Below, one piece after another: positions 23,051-31,578 of a DNA stretch of 34,177 nt (position 1 is its first letter; every line of letters starts with the position of its first letter). Origin of the DNA: an uncultured Helicobacter sp. (GTDB lineage: Bacteria; Campylobacterota; Campylobacteria; Campylobacterales; Helicobacteraceae). The position numbers and the translations under genes were made by a program. The stretch is taken from NCBI GenBank assembly GCA_949299115.1, contig CASFZH010000028.1, forward strand, positions 1 to 34,177, read 5' to 3'. Under the pieces are notes generated by a model, which made no database searches, was not told the DNA's origin, and saw only the letters and a program-made list of their open reading frames with translations.

Positions 23051-24544
23051 TTGTATATTAATATTTTAGGTTTTGGTACTACCACTCTATCTCTTGTAGC
23101 ATTGCTTAATGACTGGGGCATACGATGTAGAATCTATGATGATAAGTTTACCGATATACAAAAAGATTCCCACAATAATGAATTATTGCCATTTCATATA
23201 ATTTCGACGAATAATTATCAAAGCATTTGTGATACAGCCTTGTCTATTATTAGTCCGGGTATACCACCGCACGCACCATTTTTGCGATATTTTAAAAATA
23301 TTATAAGCGAATATGATTTTTTTTATCATCTTTTGCAGGATTACTTTAGTATTTGGATTAGTGGCACAAACGGCAAAACAACAACGACGGAAATGACCGC
23401 ACTTTTACTTGAGGCTAAAAGTGGTGGCAATATTGGGATACCATTAGCAACGTTGTTTATGCAAGATTATAAAAAAAAGCATGATTCACAGTTTCTGCAA
23501 CATATCTTTTCGCAATACACACCACCGCATAATTTTTTGGAGACAGATTATCATAAACAAATAACATTTTTTGAGAATCATAATGTATATGAGGTTTGTG
23601 AATTTAAAGATTCTAAGACACAATGGGTGCTTGAAACAAGCTCTTTTAGCTTACATTATACACATTTTGCCTTACCGAATCTTTATATACTTTTGCCTTT
23701 AAGTCAAGACCATATTAGTTGGCATGGTAGCTATGAATCATACATAAGCGATAAATTAAAGCCATTAGTACTTATGAATCATGCGTTAAATCCAAAGAAG
23801 CATTATGCCCTTATCCCACAGGAACTTTTACAGATTTCATTTGCTAAGGATATAATAACACGTTGCAAAGGAAATCTCCTTTTATATAGCGATTCACAAG
23901 CTTTACAAGATCGCTTTAAGTATCCGCAAGAATTATTGAATCTTTTTAAAGAGCCATTTAAACTTGATTTCTTATTGAGTATAAGTGGCATGAGGTTTGC
24001 CAATATTCCATTCAATATTGACTTGATACAAAATTATCAAGTTGGCTACTATCGTATGCAAGAACGCTATCACAATGGCATATTGTTTATTAATGATTCC
24101 AAAGCGACAAATCCACATGCGACATTAGCCGCATTGCGTACCTATAAAGATTGTGAAATATATCTTATATTGGGTGGTGATTCTAAGGGAGCGGCACTTG
24201 ATATGTTGTATCCATTTTTATATGAACACAATATTAAGGTTTTTAGTATTGGGCGAGATGGTGCAATGATTGCTTGTGATTGTATGAAATGGGGGATTTG
24301 CATACAAGAGTGCGGCACGTTGTCTAATGCGATGCAAGAAATTGCATCACAAATACGTCTTTTTACACGACAGATGGGACAAACACAATTTCATAGAGAT
24401 TCTTTACATGATATGCAAAAAGTATCTCAAAAACGGCTCGTTGTTATGCTCTCTCCAGCATGTGCAAGTCTTGACCAATATTCCTCCTATAAAGAAAGGG
24501 GCGATGAATTTAATACATTAATACAAGATATATTTACAGCCTAA
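23051..24544 (+). CDS. murD: UDP-N-acetylmuramoylalanine--D-glutamate ligase MurD
   Basis: MurD adds D-glutamate to UDP-MurNAc-L-Ala in the cytoplasm. The N-terminal Rossmann segment INILGFGTTTLSLVALLNDW, ATP loop WISGTNGKTTTTEM (102-115), GNIGIPL, LETSSFSLHY and INDSKATNPHATLAAL with LILGGDSKG identify it. Start is TTG at 23051, supported by AAAAGGA 8 bases before; no ATG lies near. At 497 aa it exceeds E. coli MurD (438), chiefly through an insertion around residues 138-190 (KKKHDSQFLQHIFSQY to YEVCEFKDSKTQW) and a polar stretch near 430-455. mraY, its usual neighbour in Helicobacter, is not adjacent. The next gene starts 9 bp downstream. Confidence 0.93.
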   Translation: MYINILGFGTTTLSLVALLNDWGIRCRIYDDKFTDIQKDSHNNELLPFHIISTNNYQSICDTALSIISPGIPPHAPFLRYFKNIISEYDFFYHLLQDYFSIWISGTNGKTTTTEMTALLLEAKSGGNIGIPLATLFMQDYKKKHDSQFLQHIFSQYTPPHNFLETDYHKQITFFENHNVYEVCEFKDSKTQWVLETSSFSLHYTHFALPNLYILLPLSQDHISWHGSYESYISDKLKPLVLMNHALNPKKHYALIPQELLQISFAKDIITRCKGNLLLYSDSQALQDRFKYPQELLNLFKEPFKLDFLLSISGMRFANIPFNIDLIQNYQVGYYRMQERYHNGILFINDSKATNPHATLAALRTYKDCEIYLILGGDSKGAALDMLYPFLYEHNIKVFSIGRDGAMIACDCMKWGICIQECGTLSNAMQEIASQIRLFTRQMGQTQFHRDSLHDMQKVSQKRLVVMLSPACASLDQYSSYKERGDEFNTLIQDIFTA

Positions 24545-24553
24545 GGATAGAAA

Positions 24554-24904
24554 ATGCAGATAGTTCTCTATGGAATCAAAAATTGTAATAGTATGAAAAA
24601 AGCATGTCTTTTTTTTGAAAAACATGCAATTAATTATGATTTTGTGGATTTTAAAAAAACTCCTCCAAATAGTGATTTATTGCACAATATTTATAAGCAT
24701 ATTCCTATGTTATCACTCATTAATACAAAAGGCACAACTTATAAAAAGTTAAAAGCACAAGGGATTGAAGAATGCACAGATGATATTATCATAGCTAATC
24801 CTTCGCTCATAAAGCGACCTTTAATTGTGGTATATAAAAATATCTCTACATCAGAGATTGAAAAAGTGCTTGTGGGACTTCAAGATTTGGAATCTTTATT
24901 ATGA
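24554..24904 (+). CDS. ArsC/Spx-family thioredoxin-fold protein, YffB-like (116 aa)
   Basis: The thioredoxin-like fold begins MQIVLYGIKNCNSMKKACLF, with a single active-site Cys11 (C-N-S-M) as in YffB and ArsC rather than CxxC. Further family marks are YDFVDFKKTPP and the ANPSLIKRPLIVV segment, whose Arg binds the oxyanion or glutathione in ArsC. YffB-like proteins are glutathione-dependent reductases of uncertain substrate; arsenate resistance is unlikely with no ars genes around. The gene follows murD by 9 bp and its stop overlaps the next start (ATGA), so murD, this gene and the peptidase gene form an operon. Confidence 0.85.
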   Translation: MQIVLYGIKNCNSMKKACLFFEKHAINYDFVDFKKTPPNSDLLHNIYKHIPMLSLINTKGTTYKKLKAQGIEECTDDIIIANPSLIKRPLIVVYKNISTSEIEKVLVGLQDLESLL

Positions 24905-26409
24905 AATACAGTGTTCTTTTATTGCTATTTTTATCCCATTTTCTCTTTTATTGTAATGCAGAAGATAGAATTAATATTAATATTTTATCGGGTAGCGGAA
25001 ATAATATGGATATGTTTCAAATTTCTGATAATCCCCCATTTTCAGAAAATACAATGCCTATGAATTCTCCCAACTTTAATAAAGAAGAATATTTGCGAAA
25101 GTTTTATGCAGCTTGGGATTTTAGTAAAATTAATACAGATAGAAATGCAATTTTTTATATTGTCCCTTCATTGCAAAATGCTCTTACATATCATCAAGAA
25201 TTGCAAGAATTGCAAAAAAAGCCACCTAATAAAAATAGCAAAAATTATAAGAAACTTGAGGCAAATTATCGTGCTAAAATAGCAAATTTGCAAAATAAAG
25301 TTAACATGTTGCTTGGTGTTGGTGAGAATTTATTACCAAATACAATAGAGGAATTTGCTTCTATTTTAGAAAATATGAATTTAAGTGCATTTTTACAGAA
25401 TCCACAGCCTGCCATTATTGTAAATGCCACAGCAGTTAGAGCGGTTCCGACGTATAAGCCACGTTACAAAAATAAAAATGATTTTCCCTTTGATAGATGG
25501 CAAAATAGCTTTATTTTTGAAGGTACGCCTGTGATGATTTCCCATTTTAGTAAAGATGGTAGATATGCTCATATCCAAGGACCATTCGTGTATGGTTGGG
25601 TTGATGTAAGAAATGTGGCATTTGTGGATAGTAGTTTGCGTACCAAAATGCTACATTTTGAGCATTATAAGATTCCAAATAGAGATTTTATTCCATTACG
25701 TTACAATAACCAATGGATACTTGATGCACGTATAGGGCAAATATTTCCCTACAGCAAAAGACGAAATAAGCTTTTGACATTTTACAAAGATGTGGATAAT
25801 TTTGCTCGGATTCGCGAAGTGGATTTTGATTCGTATCTCTTTTCAGATTTTCCTGTGCCTTTTAGTCAAGAGACAATGTCGCATCTCATCACGATGATGA
25901 AAGGGCAAAAATATGGCTGGGGTGGATTGCTTGGCAATAGGGATTGTAGCTCTTTTACACGTGATAGTTTTGCAACATTTGGAATCTTTTTACCACGTAA
26001 TTCAGCCGCTCAAGCACAATTTAGGGGTAATTTTGTGGATTTATCAAAAATGGAGGATTCTAAAAAAGAAGCATATATTATTGATAATGCTACACCGTAT
26101 GGCAGCATTATTTGGCTTAAGGGACATATTATGTTGTATATCGGATACACAGATATAGGTGGGGTACAAAGGGCTATTGTTGCCCATAGCATTTGGGGAG
26201 CAAGACCAACTATAAATAATAAAAAAGAAGACATTCGTCTAGGTGGGGTGCAAATAACCACATTGCATATTGGTGGTGCTTTTACTTCTAATGTTGCTAT
26301 AAAAAATTCCTTGCTTTCACGTATACAGGGGATAACAAATATCTATACCAAATCAGATAGCAATGCTATGAACAGTATAAATATGCAAACAATGGAAATT
26401 ACGTATTAA
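24901..26409 (+). CDS. Exported SH3 and NlpC/P60-type peptidoglycan endopeptidase (502 aa)
   Basis: A signal peptide (1-20, MKYSVLLLLFLSHFLFYCNA) directs export; Cys18 lacks a proper lipobox. The mature protein has a helical N-terminal region (about 50-150), an SH3-type cell wall-binding region (about 170-245, AVRAVPTYKPRYKNKNDFPF to HIQGPFVYGWVDVRNVAFVD), a second SH3-like part (about 255-310), and a C-terminal NlpC/P60 domain with catalytic Cys349 (GNRDCSSF), His409 (LKGHIMLYIGY) and His429 (VAHSIWG). Such enzymes cut the peptide stems of murein. Four-base overlap with the ArsC-like gene places it in the murD operon, which suits its cell-wall role. Confidence 0.9.
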   Translation: MKYSVLLLLFLSHFLFYCNAEDRININILSGSGNNMDMFQISDNPPFSENTMPMNSPNFNKEEYLRKFYAAWDFSKINTDRNAIFYIVPSLQNALTYHQELQELQKKPPNKNSKNYKKLEANYRAKIANLQNKVNMLLGVGENLLPNTIEEFASILENMNLSAFLQNPQPAIIVNATAVRAVPTYKPRYKNKNDFPFDRWQNSFIFEGTPVMISHFSKDGRYAHIQGPFVYGWVDVRNVAFVDSSLRTKMLHFEHYKIPNRDFIPLRYNNQWILDARIGQIFPYSKRRNKLLTFYKDVDNFARIREVDFDSYLFSDFPVPFSQETMSHLITMMKGQKYGWGGLLGNRDCSSFTRDSFATFGIFLPRNSAAQAQFRGNFVDLSKMEDSKKEAYIIDNATPYGSIIWLKGHIMLYIGYTDIGGVQRAIVAHSIWGARPTINNKKEDIRLGGVQITTLHIGGAFTSNVAIKNSLLSRIQGITNIYTKSDSNAMNSINMQTMEITY

Positions 26410-27599
26410 TGAATAAATAATTACTCAATGAACATAAACTTGCTGACTTTAGTTATGGGACTATAGGACTTAAAAAAAATAAATTTTTAATATTGAATTA
26501 TATAAAAATATTTTTTATCCATTCATAAAGTTTGGGTGCCAACTCTAGTGGAGAATCTATAAGATCTATACTAGAGCAAATTGGGTTTGTTGGTATTAGA
26601 AAGTATTGGATTTATGCTTGGAAAATAGTCATTATAAATACCAAGATGGACTTGGTAATTGGTGGTCTAAATATAGAATTAAGCAATTCTTTAAGATTAC
26701 ACTAAAGTATTTTAATGTTGTGTTAGTTATAATATCAGTTTTATAGATTTTATATAAATGTATATATTTGTAAGTAATTACATTGTATTGTATTGAATAT
26801 ATATGAATTATTTCGATAATTCATTATCTTTATATCAAGTTTTTAAATTAAAATGAAAAAGTATTTATAAAGTTACCTCAACATTAACATTAATGACAAA
26901 GTATCACAAATGTACTAATATGTCTTTTACTATAACATTAAAAACTTAGAATATCATTTCTATCTATATAGCAAGGTTGCCTACTTTTTAAGCTATCTTG
27001 TTTCGTTTAAATATCAATGTAATTAACCCAAAATTACATTGATACCATAAAATATAATATAAATATAGGCATTCATTTAATCTTTCACTAAAATTATATG
27101 ATGGTATTTTTGATTACCGATAGCATGACTTAACACATCTCTATAATGATACAATCTAATTTATATGATGGCATTTTTTTATAAGGCATTGTTGAGAATG
27201 CGCTATGTAATGAATGTAGATTAAAATTAAAACTTAGTTTATTTTGTATTCCTTTTTTGTGTTTTATTTTAAAAGAATCTATTTACTATATAATATAGGT
27301 TTTGCTTATATGCAGTTTTAGTGCAATTTCTTTGCCATTTTTTATATTTTTAATGTGTTATAAAAGCTAATTATAGTCATTTGCTATTTGTCTCATTTTG
27401 TCCAATATACAGATTGAATCTAACATAGTATACATAAAATCTTACTCCAAAGTCCAATCCAAGTTATAAAATGCTTATTTGATTCTGTATCGCAATGAGA
27501 GTAAATGACTAAACACTAATTTACCGTTTGCATACATATAAACAGATTTATAAACTATGTGAAAATATTAGCATTTGTGTTTAGTGTGATTGCAATGTC
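26410..27599. other. 1.2-kb AT-rich gap with possible gene debris
   Basis: No intact gene. Around 26530-26750 short protein-like stretches appear in successive plus-strand frames (LGANSSGESIRSILEQIGF, then YQDGLGNWWSKYRIKQFFKI), as if a gene had been broken by frameshifts; an alternative minus-strand tail (ICSSIDLIDSPLELAPKLYE) also reads well, so the strand is undecided. Near-identical words ATTATATGATGGTATTTTT (27092-27110) and ATTTATATGATGGCATTTTT (about 27160-27180) occur as direct repeats. The rest is AT-rich without recognisable content. Confidence 0.35.
27012..27044. other. Perfect 13-bp inverted repeat in the gap
   Basis: TATCAATGTAATT (27012-27024) is the exact complement of AATTACATTGATA (27032-27044), with a 7-base loop AACCCAA. 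No gene ends nearby and no T-run follows. It may be a binding site, a transcript end for lost genes, or part of mobile-element debris. Confidence 0.55.
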
Positions 27600-27818
27600 T
27601 TGCCAAAACCACTTTTTCTCATCTGTGATGATACGCTTTTTATCAAACAATATCCAGAATTAGCTACATTATTAGAATCTGCCCCCAAAGCCCCACCTTA
27701 TACGGGAGCAAGGGAATGGCATATCCTTGATATAGATTCTATCGCACTTTTAGAAGAAGTAGTGCAGATAATCACCCCACTTTTACCAGAGCCAAAACCC
27801 AAAAAACCCAAAAAATGA
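27600..27818 (+). pseudogene. Remnant of a TfoX N-terminal-domain protein (5'-truncated)
   Basis: The frame encodes FLICDDTLFIKQYPELATLL, then ESAPKAPPYTGAREWHILDI, and ends in LLPEPKPKKPKK. This is the second half of the TfoX N-terminal domain (usual form: a full domain of about 105-115 aa starting with a MFGxYGxY-type region). The first 40 or so residues are missing: an in-frame TAG lies at 27582-27584, five codons before the TTG that begins the readable part, and no missing segment is visible upstream. Without it the domain is not likely to fold. TfoX/Sxy proteins are linked to competence in other bacteria, but this single-domain type has no known role. Confidence 0.65.
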
Positions 27819-27923
27819 CCTTGCAAAACTATATCTCCTCGACTAGATATTTGTAACTTTTTTACAAAAAAAAACGAGTTCTTTTAGGATACTTTTTATG
27901 GTTATATCAGTAGTATATGATAT

Positions 27924-27929
27924 TATAAT
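27924..27929 (+). promoter_or_regulatory. Probable -10 box of the TonB-receptor gene
   Basis: TATAAT lies 28 bases before the ATG at 27958, within a run of alternating A/T that is partly dyad-symmetric (TATATGATATTATAATTTTA), as often seen at Fur-regulated promoters. A Fur site is suspected but the bases do not match a full consensus. The box also shows that the in-frame ATG at 27898 lies in untranscribed sequence. Confidence 0.45.
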
Positions 27930-27957
27930 TTTACTTTTTTATGTTCGAAGGCTTTTT

Positions 27958-30222
27958 ATGAAAAAATCAGCATTTTTTGCTATCTTGTCTATCCTGCCAT
28001 CATACACTCTAGCTGATACACTTCCAGATGGAAAACCGCATTATCATAAATTAGAATCTAGCATTGTTACTGCGACCAAAGTACAGACTACTATCGATGA
28101 AGCAGCAGGGAATGTGAGTGTGGTAAGCAAAAAAGATATAGAGTTGCGTCCAAATGCTAAGTTTAGCGATACATTACGCGGTATAGAAGGGATACGACAG
28201 AGTAAATCACGCGGTATGGATACCTTTGATACTCTTACGATTCGAGGGATTGCCAATGGTGCAGCGATTATGCTTGATGGCGTTATCCTCAATGATATGA
28301 ACAACAATACCAAAATGATTGTCGCAATGAATCCTGCAGATTTGGAGCAAGTGGAAGTTATACGCGGTCCATTTTCTAATCTCTATGGCTCGGGTGCCAT
28401 CGGTGGAGCGATTAATTTTGTAACCTCAATGCCAAAGGAATTTAGCACAAATGGCTTTATAGGTTATGGCAATGGCTTTGATAATGATACCGCCCCGCGT
28501 AATACTGTGCGAGGCTATGTCTCGGTAGGCGATGCACTTTTGGATAAGCGACTGCGCCTTAAGGCTAGTTACGGCTTTGCGCGTTCTGGTGGCTATGCTG
28601 CCGATAGTGCGTGGGTATATCCTGATGATACGCTTTTAAATAATGGTGTGAGTGGGGGAATCCCCTCAAGCAATACAAGCGGGACTCCTATCACCATAAT
28701 CGGCGATATGGGGCGACAGAGCTATCATACACACGATGTGCGTTTAAGAGCAGAATACGACATTACACCCAATGCGACTATCGATGTAGGTGGAAGTTTT
28801 AACAACTATACCTATGACCACCTAGACCAACGCAGCTTTTTGCGTGATAGCAATGGCAATGTGGTTTGGGGAAATAACTCCAATACAAGCTCCACAGGTA
28901 ATCGTCCTATGCCAATGTATGCTGCTAGAGGCATAGGCAAGGAATACTATAACCAAAGTATTGCTTACATCGGCTATAAGCAGTATTTTAATGAAGCATT
29001 GCTCAGTGTGAAGTACTCGAGGATTGATGGCTTTGATACTTTCCACAATCCTGATGGCGGAGCAAACGCTAGTAGTGAATCTAGTGCAGATACAAGCGTG
29101 TTTGGTGGGCAAGGCACACGGACATTTACGCGTAGTGGTATTGATAATCTTGATATTTTCACAAGCCTCCCTTTTAATATTCCCTATACCCTAGAACATA
29201 ATATTTTACTTGGGATTCAGACGCGTCATATTGCGACAAGTATTAGCGATAGCAATATCGCAAATTGGAAGGATTTCTCTAGTCCAAGCCTTGGCACAAG
29301 GGCACAAAGGGCAGCAAACTCGCTCAATGTCGGAGGATTTATCGAATGGCGTAGTGTGTGGCTTAAAGGCTTTAGCACATCGCTTGGGTTGCGTTATGAT
29401 TATTGGCTAGGCTATGGTTATGAGAGCATCTCAAATGGCATAGGAGCCAACACTCCCACAGATAACAATCACAAATCCCAATTTAGCCCCAAGGCAAGCC
29501 TTAACTATCAATTTACCTCTACGAGTCTCTTAAAACTCTCCTTTGGACAAGGCTTTCGTGCGCCAAATATGTCCCAACTCATCGCAAACTACAAATATTC
29601 TGATGGCACACAAGTGCTTGGGAATCCCTCCTTGCGTCCTGAAAGTGTAACAAGCTTTGATATAGGGATAGAGCAGAAAATCCAAGCGCATTATGAGGGA
29701 CTTATCAAAGCGTATTATTTCCATACATATTTGGAAGACATCATCTATCGCGATACTGCCAATCAATCCTATCTCAATGGTGGGCTTGCCCTCATTAATG
29801 GACTAGAGCTCTCATACAGACAGAATCTCCCGCTTTCTTTTGGGCTTTTATTCACCTACACTTTTACCAACTCACAAATGCTAAAAAACCCTGCTAATAC
29901 TGCCACAATAGGCAAAAAACTTACAGGCATACCGACACACCTTGCTTATGGACAGATATATTATGATGATAGTCGGTTTTTTGGAAGCTTTGGCGTGGAG
30001 TATATGAGTAAGCCTTTTGCTAGAGAGGATAATAGCGATACCATAAGTGGCGTGTATGGTGCGACAGATTCGTATATTTTAGCCGATGTGCGTCTTGGTA
30101 TGCGCTTTGCCAAACATTATGAGCTAAGCGTGAATGCCACAAATATCTTTAACTACAAATATTATAGCTACTACCGCGCACCCGGTGCTGCATTTTATGT
30201 GCAGTTTGGCGCGAAGCTATGA
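27958..30222 (+). CDS. TonB-dependent outer membrane receptor (754 aa)
   Basis: The start is set at ATG 27958 (GAAGG 7 bases upstream), because the encoded MKKSAFFAILSILPSYTLAD is a good signal peptide; the frame is open for 20 more codons before it. Next are a TonB box-like SSIVTATK (34-41), the plug domain (SDTLRGIEGIRQ, TLTIRGIANGAAIMLDGVIL, VEVIRGPFSNLYGSGAIGGA) and a 22-strand-type beta-barrel with the characteristic SLKLSFGQGFRAPNMSQL region and a C-terminal strand ending FYVQFGAKL. Such receptors import siderophores, haem, cobalamin or nickel complexes with TonB energy. The substrate cannot be told. The binding protein and ABC transporter genes downstream form the rest of the pathway. 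Confidence 0.92.
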   Translation: MKKSAFFAILSILPSYTLADTLPDGKPHYHKLESSIVTATKVQTTIDEAAGNVSVVSKKDIELRPNAKFSDTLRGIEGIRQSKSRGMDTFDTLTIRGIANGAAIMLDGVILNDMNNNTKMIVAMNPADLEQVEVIRGPFSNLYGSGAIGGAINFVTSMPKEFSTNGFIGYGNGFDNDTAPRNTVRGYVSVGDALLDKRLRLKASYGFARSGGYAADSAWVYPDDTLLNNGVSGGIPSSNTSGTPITIIGDMGRQSYHTHDVRLRAEYDITPNATIDVGGSFNNYTYDHLDQRSFLRDSNGNVVWGNNSNTSSTGNRPMPMYAARGIGKEYYNQSIAYIGYKQYFNEALLSVKYSRIDGFDTFHNPDGGANASSESSADTSVFGGQGTRTFTRSGIDNLDIFTSLPFNIPYTLEHNILLGIQTRHIATSISDSNIANWKDFSSPSLGTRAQRAANSLNVGGFIEWRSVWLKGFSTSLGLRYDYWLGYGYESISNGIGANTPTDNNHKSQFSPKASLNYQFTSTSLLKLSFGQGFRAPNMSQLIANYKYSDGTQVLGNPSLRPESVTSFDIGIEQKIQAHYEGLIKAYYFHTYLEDIIYRDTANQSYLNGGLALINGLELSYRQNLPLSFGLLFTYTFTNSQMLKNPANTATIGKKLTGIPTHLAYGQIYYDDSRFFGSFGVEYMSKPFAREDNSDTISGVYGATDSYILADVRLGMRFAKHYELSVNATNIFNYKYYSYYRAPGAAFYVQFGAKL

Positions 30223-30465
30223 AGCGGATTTATAGAATCTAAAACCGCTGATGACATTTTAGAATCTATATACTTTTAGATTCTGTTACTTTGATACAAG
30301 TTTGCAAGACAAGCTTGGTATCGCTCGTAGGGAGTGAATCTGCCCTGTGTTCGTGAGCATACATTACCTGTATTGTAAATTTTGGGATTGTCTAGATTCT
30401 GTAATGCGTAGTGTGCTTGTAGATTCTATCTACCCCATAATGGCTTACTCAAGCTAATGATATGC

Positions 30466-30471
30466 TATAAT
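30466..30471 (+). promoter_or_regulatory. Extended -10 promoter of the ABC uptake operon
   Basis: TGCTATAAT (30463-30471) has the TGn extension and a perfect TATAAT. Transcription would start near 30478, 18 bases before the ATG at 30496. It separates the transport operon from the receptor gene, 270 bp upstream, although read-through is possible. Confidence 0.6.
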
Positions 30472-30495
30472 ATGCCATGCTTTTTAAGGATTATA

Positions 30496-31578
30496 ATGAA
30501 AATACTTCTTTTAGCTCTTAGTGTATGTTTTGTTTATGCTCTAGATTCTCTACCTAGAGAATCTACACAACTCCACATTTCCAAAATGCAGTCTTTAGAC
30601 GCACAGTCTCCCTCTTTTATGCGTCTTCAAACCACTCTTGGAAGCACTAACTTCCCTTTCATACTCAAAGATTTTTGGTTTCAAACCCCCTTTAAAACCC
30701 CCGCTAAAAGCCATATCTTTCTAAGCTTTTGTGAGGAAATCGCTATGCTTGATTTATGGCAGGACGCGCTGGGGTTAAGCCAGCATGTGTTTAAAGAGCC
30801 GCTTCTGCGCCTAAGCAATCCTCGCATAGATTCTCTACCTGCAGTGGGTGGTGGCAGTGGGAGCAGTATCAATCCCGAAACTCTCAAAACCCTCAATCCC
30901 GATGTTGTCATCGTATGGGCTGGGGATAAGAGACTTGTGGAGTTTTCACGCAAACTTGGAGTTGCAATCTTAGCGTTTTATCCACAAAATATCGATGAGC
31001 TTTTTGTCAATATGGGGCAAATCGCCCAAGTCTTTGATAAACAAGACTTGTTTCTGCAAAAGGCACGATACGCCCTTGCCCTGCTAGATTCACTCCAAAA
31101 ACCGCCAAAAGATTCTCAAAAAAAAGTAATTTATGTGTGGGACAAACTCACGCGTATTGCTGGCAATACGGGAATGGTAGGCGATATGCTAGAACGTGTA
31201 GGTGTGCAGAGTATGGGGGCTAGTGTCGCTTTAGATTCGTATGAGGTGAGTTTAGAATCTCTTATCAACTTTAATCCTGAAGTGATTTTTCTCTGGGGTG
31301 GTTCGCCTCTAGCAGAAAAAGACCTTTATGACAATCCGCAATTACAAAACCTCAAAGCTATCCAACAAAGACAAGTGTATAAACTCCCCAAATGGGATAA
31401 TTGGGGTGTGCGTATCACTCAAACCGCTCTGCTTGTCTCTGCTCTAAGCTATCCGAAAATGTATGACTACAAGGAGGTAAAGACACAGATTCAGACACTC
31501 AATGCCACACTCTTTGGCTTACAAGACTTCCCGGAGCGTATAGAGCTCTTAGAGAGAGTGAGAAATGCCCCACAATAA
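30496..31578 (+). CDS. Periplasmic binding protein of a metal-chelate ABC importer (FecB/BtuF-like, 360 aa)
   Basis: The start at ATG 30496 has AAGGA 5 bases upstream; earlier in-frame ATGs lie in or before the promoter. Residues 1-15 (MKILLLALSVCFVYA) form a signal peptide without a lipobox. The sequence follows the helical-backbone (cluster III) binding proteins: SLPAVGGGSGSSINPETLKT with LNPDVVIVWAG, AFYPQNIDELFVNMGQIAQV, and ESLINFNPEVIFLWGGSPLA. These deliver ferric siderophore, haem, cobalamin or nickel-chelate to a FecCD-type permease. The last 14 bases overlap the permease gene. Confidence 0.88.
   Translation: MKILLLALSVCFVYALDSLPRESTQLHISKMQSLDAQSPSFMRLQTTLGSTNFPFILKDFWFQTPFKTPAKSHIFLSFCEEIAMLDLWQDALGLSQHVFKEPLLRLSNPRIDSLPAVGGGSGSSINPETLKTLNPDVVIVWAGDKRLVEFSRKLGVAILAFYPQNIDELFVNMGQIAQVFDKQDLFLQKARYALALLDSLQKPPKDSQKKVIYVWDKLTRIAGNTGMVGDMLERVGVQSMGASVALDSYEVSLESLINFNPEVIFLWGGSPLAEKDLYDNPQLQNLKAIQQRQVYKLPKWDNWGVRITQTALLVSALSYPKMYDYKEVKTQIQTLNATLFGLQDFPERIELLERVRNAPQ

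Noticed and set aside
24607-24616. T8 run near the start of the ArsC-like gene as a phase-variation tract
   Set aside because: Short runs of this size are common in this AT-rich sequence and the frame is intact; slippage is unlikely to be frequent.
24554-24904. Arsenate reductase of an ars operon
   Set aside because: No arsB, arsR or acr3 gene adjoins; gene order ties it to murD and a cell-wall peptidase, and the sequence is nearer to YffB.
27898-27957. Upstream in-frame ATG for the TonB receptor
   Set aside because: A TATAAT box lies between it and ATG 27958, and only the later start gives a signal peptide and has GAAGG before it.
30457-30495. Upstream start for the binding protein
   Set aside because: It overlaps the extended -10 box at 30463-30471; ATG 30496 has AAGGA and begins a clean signal peptide.
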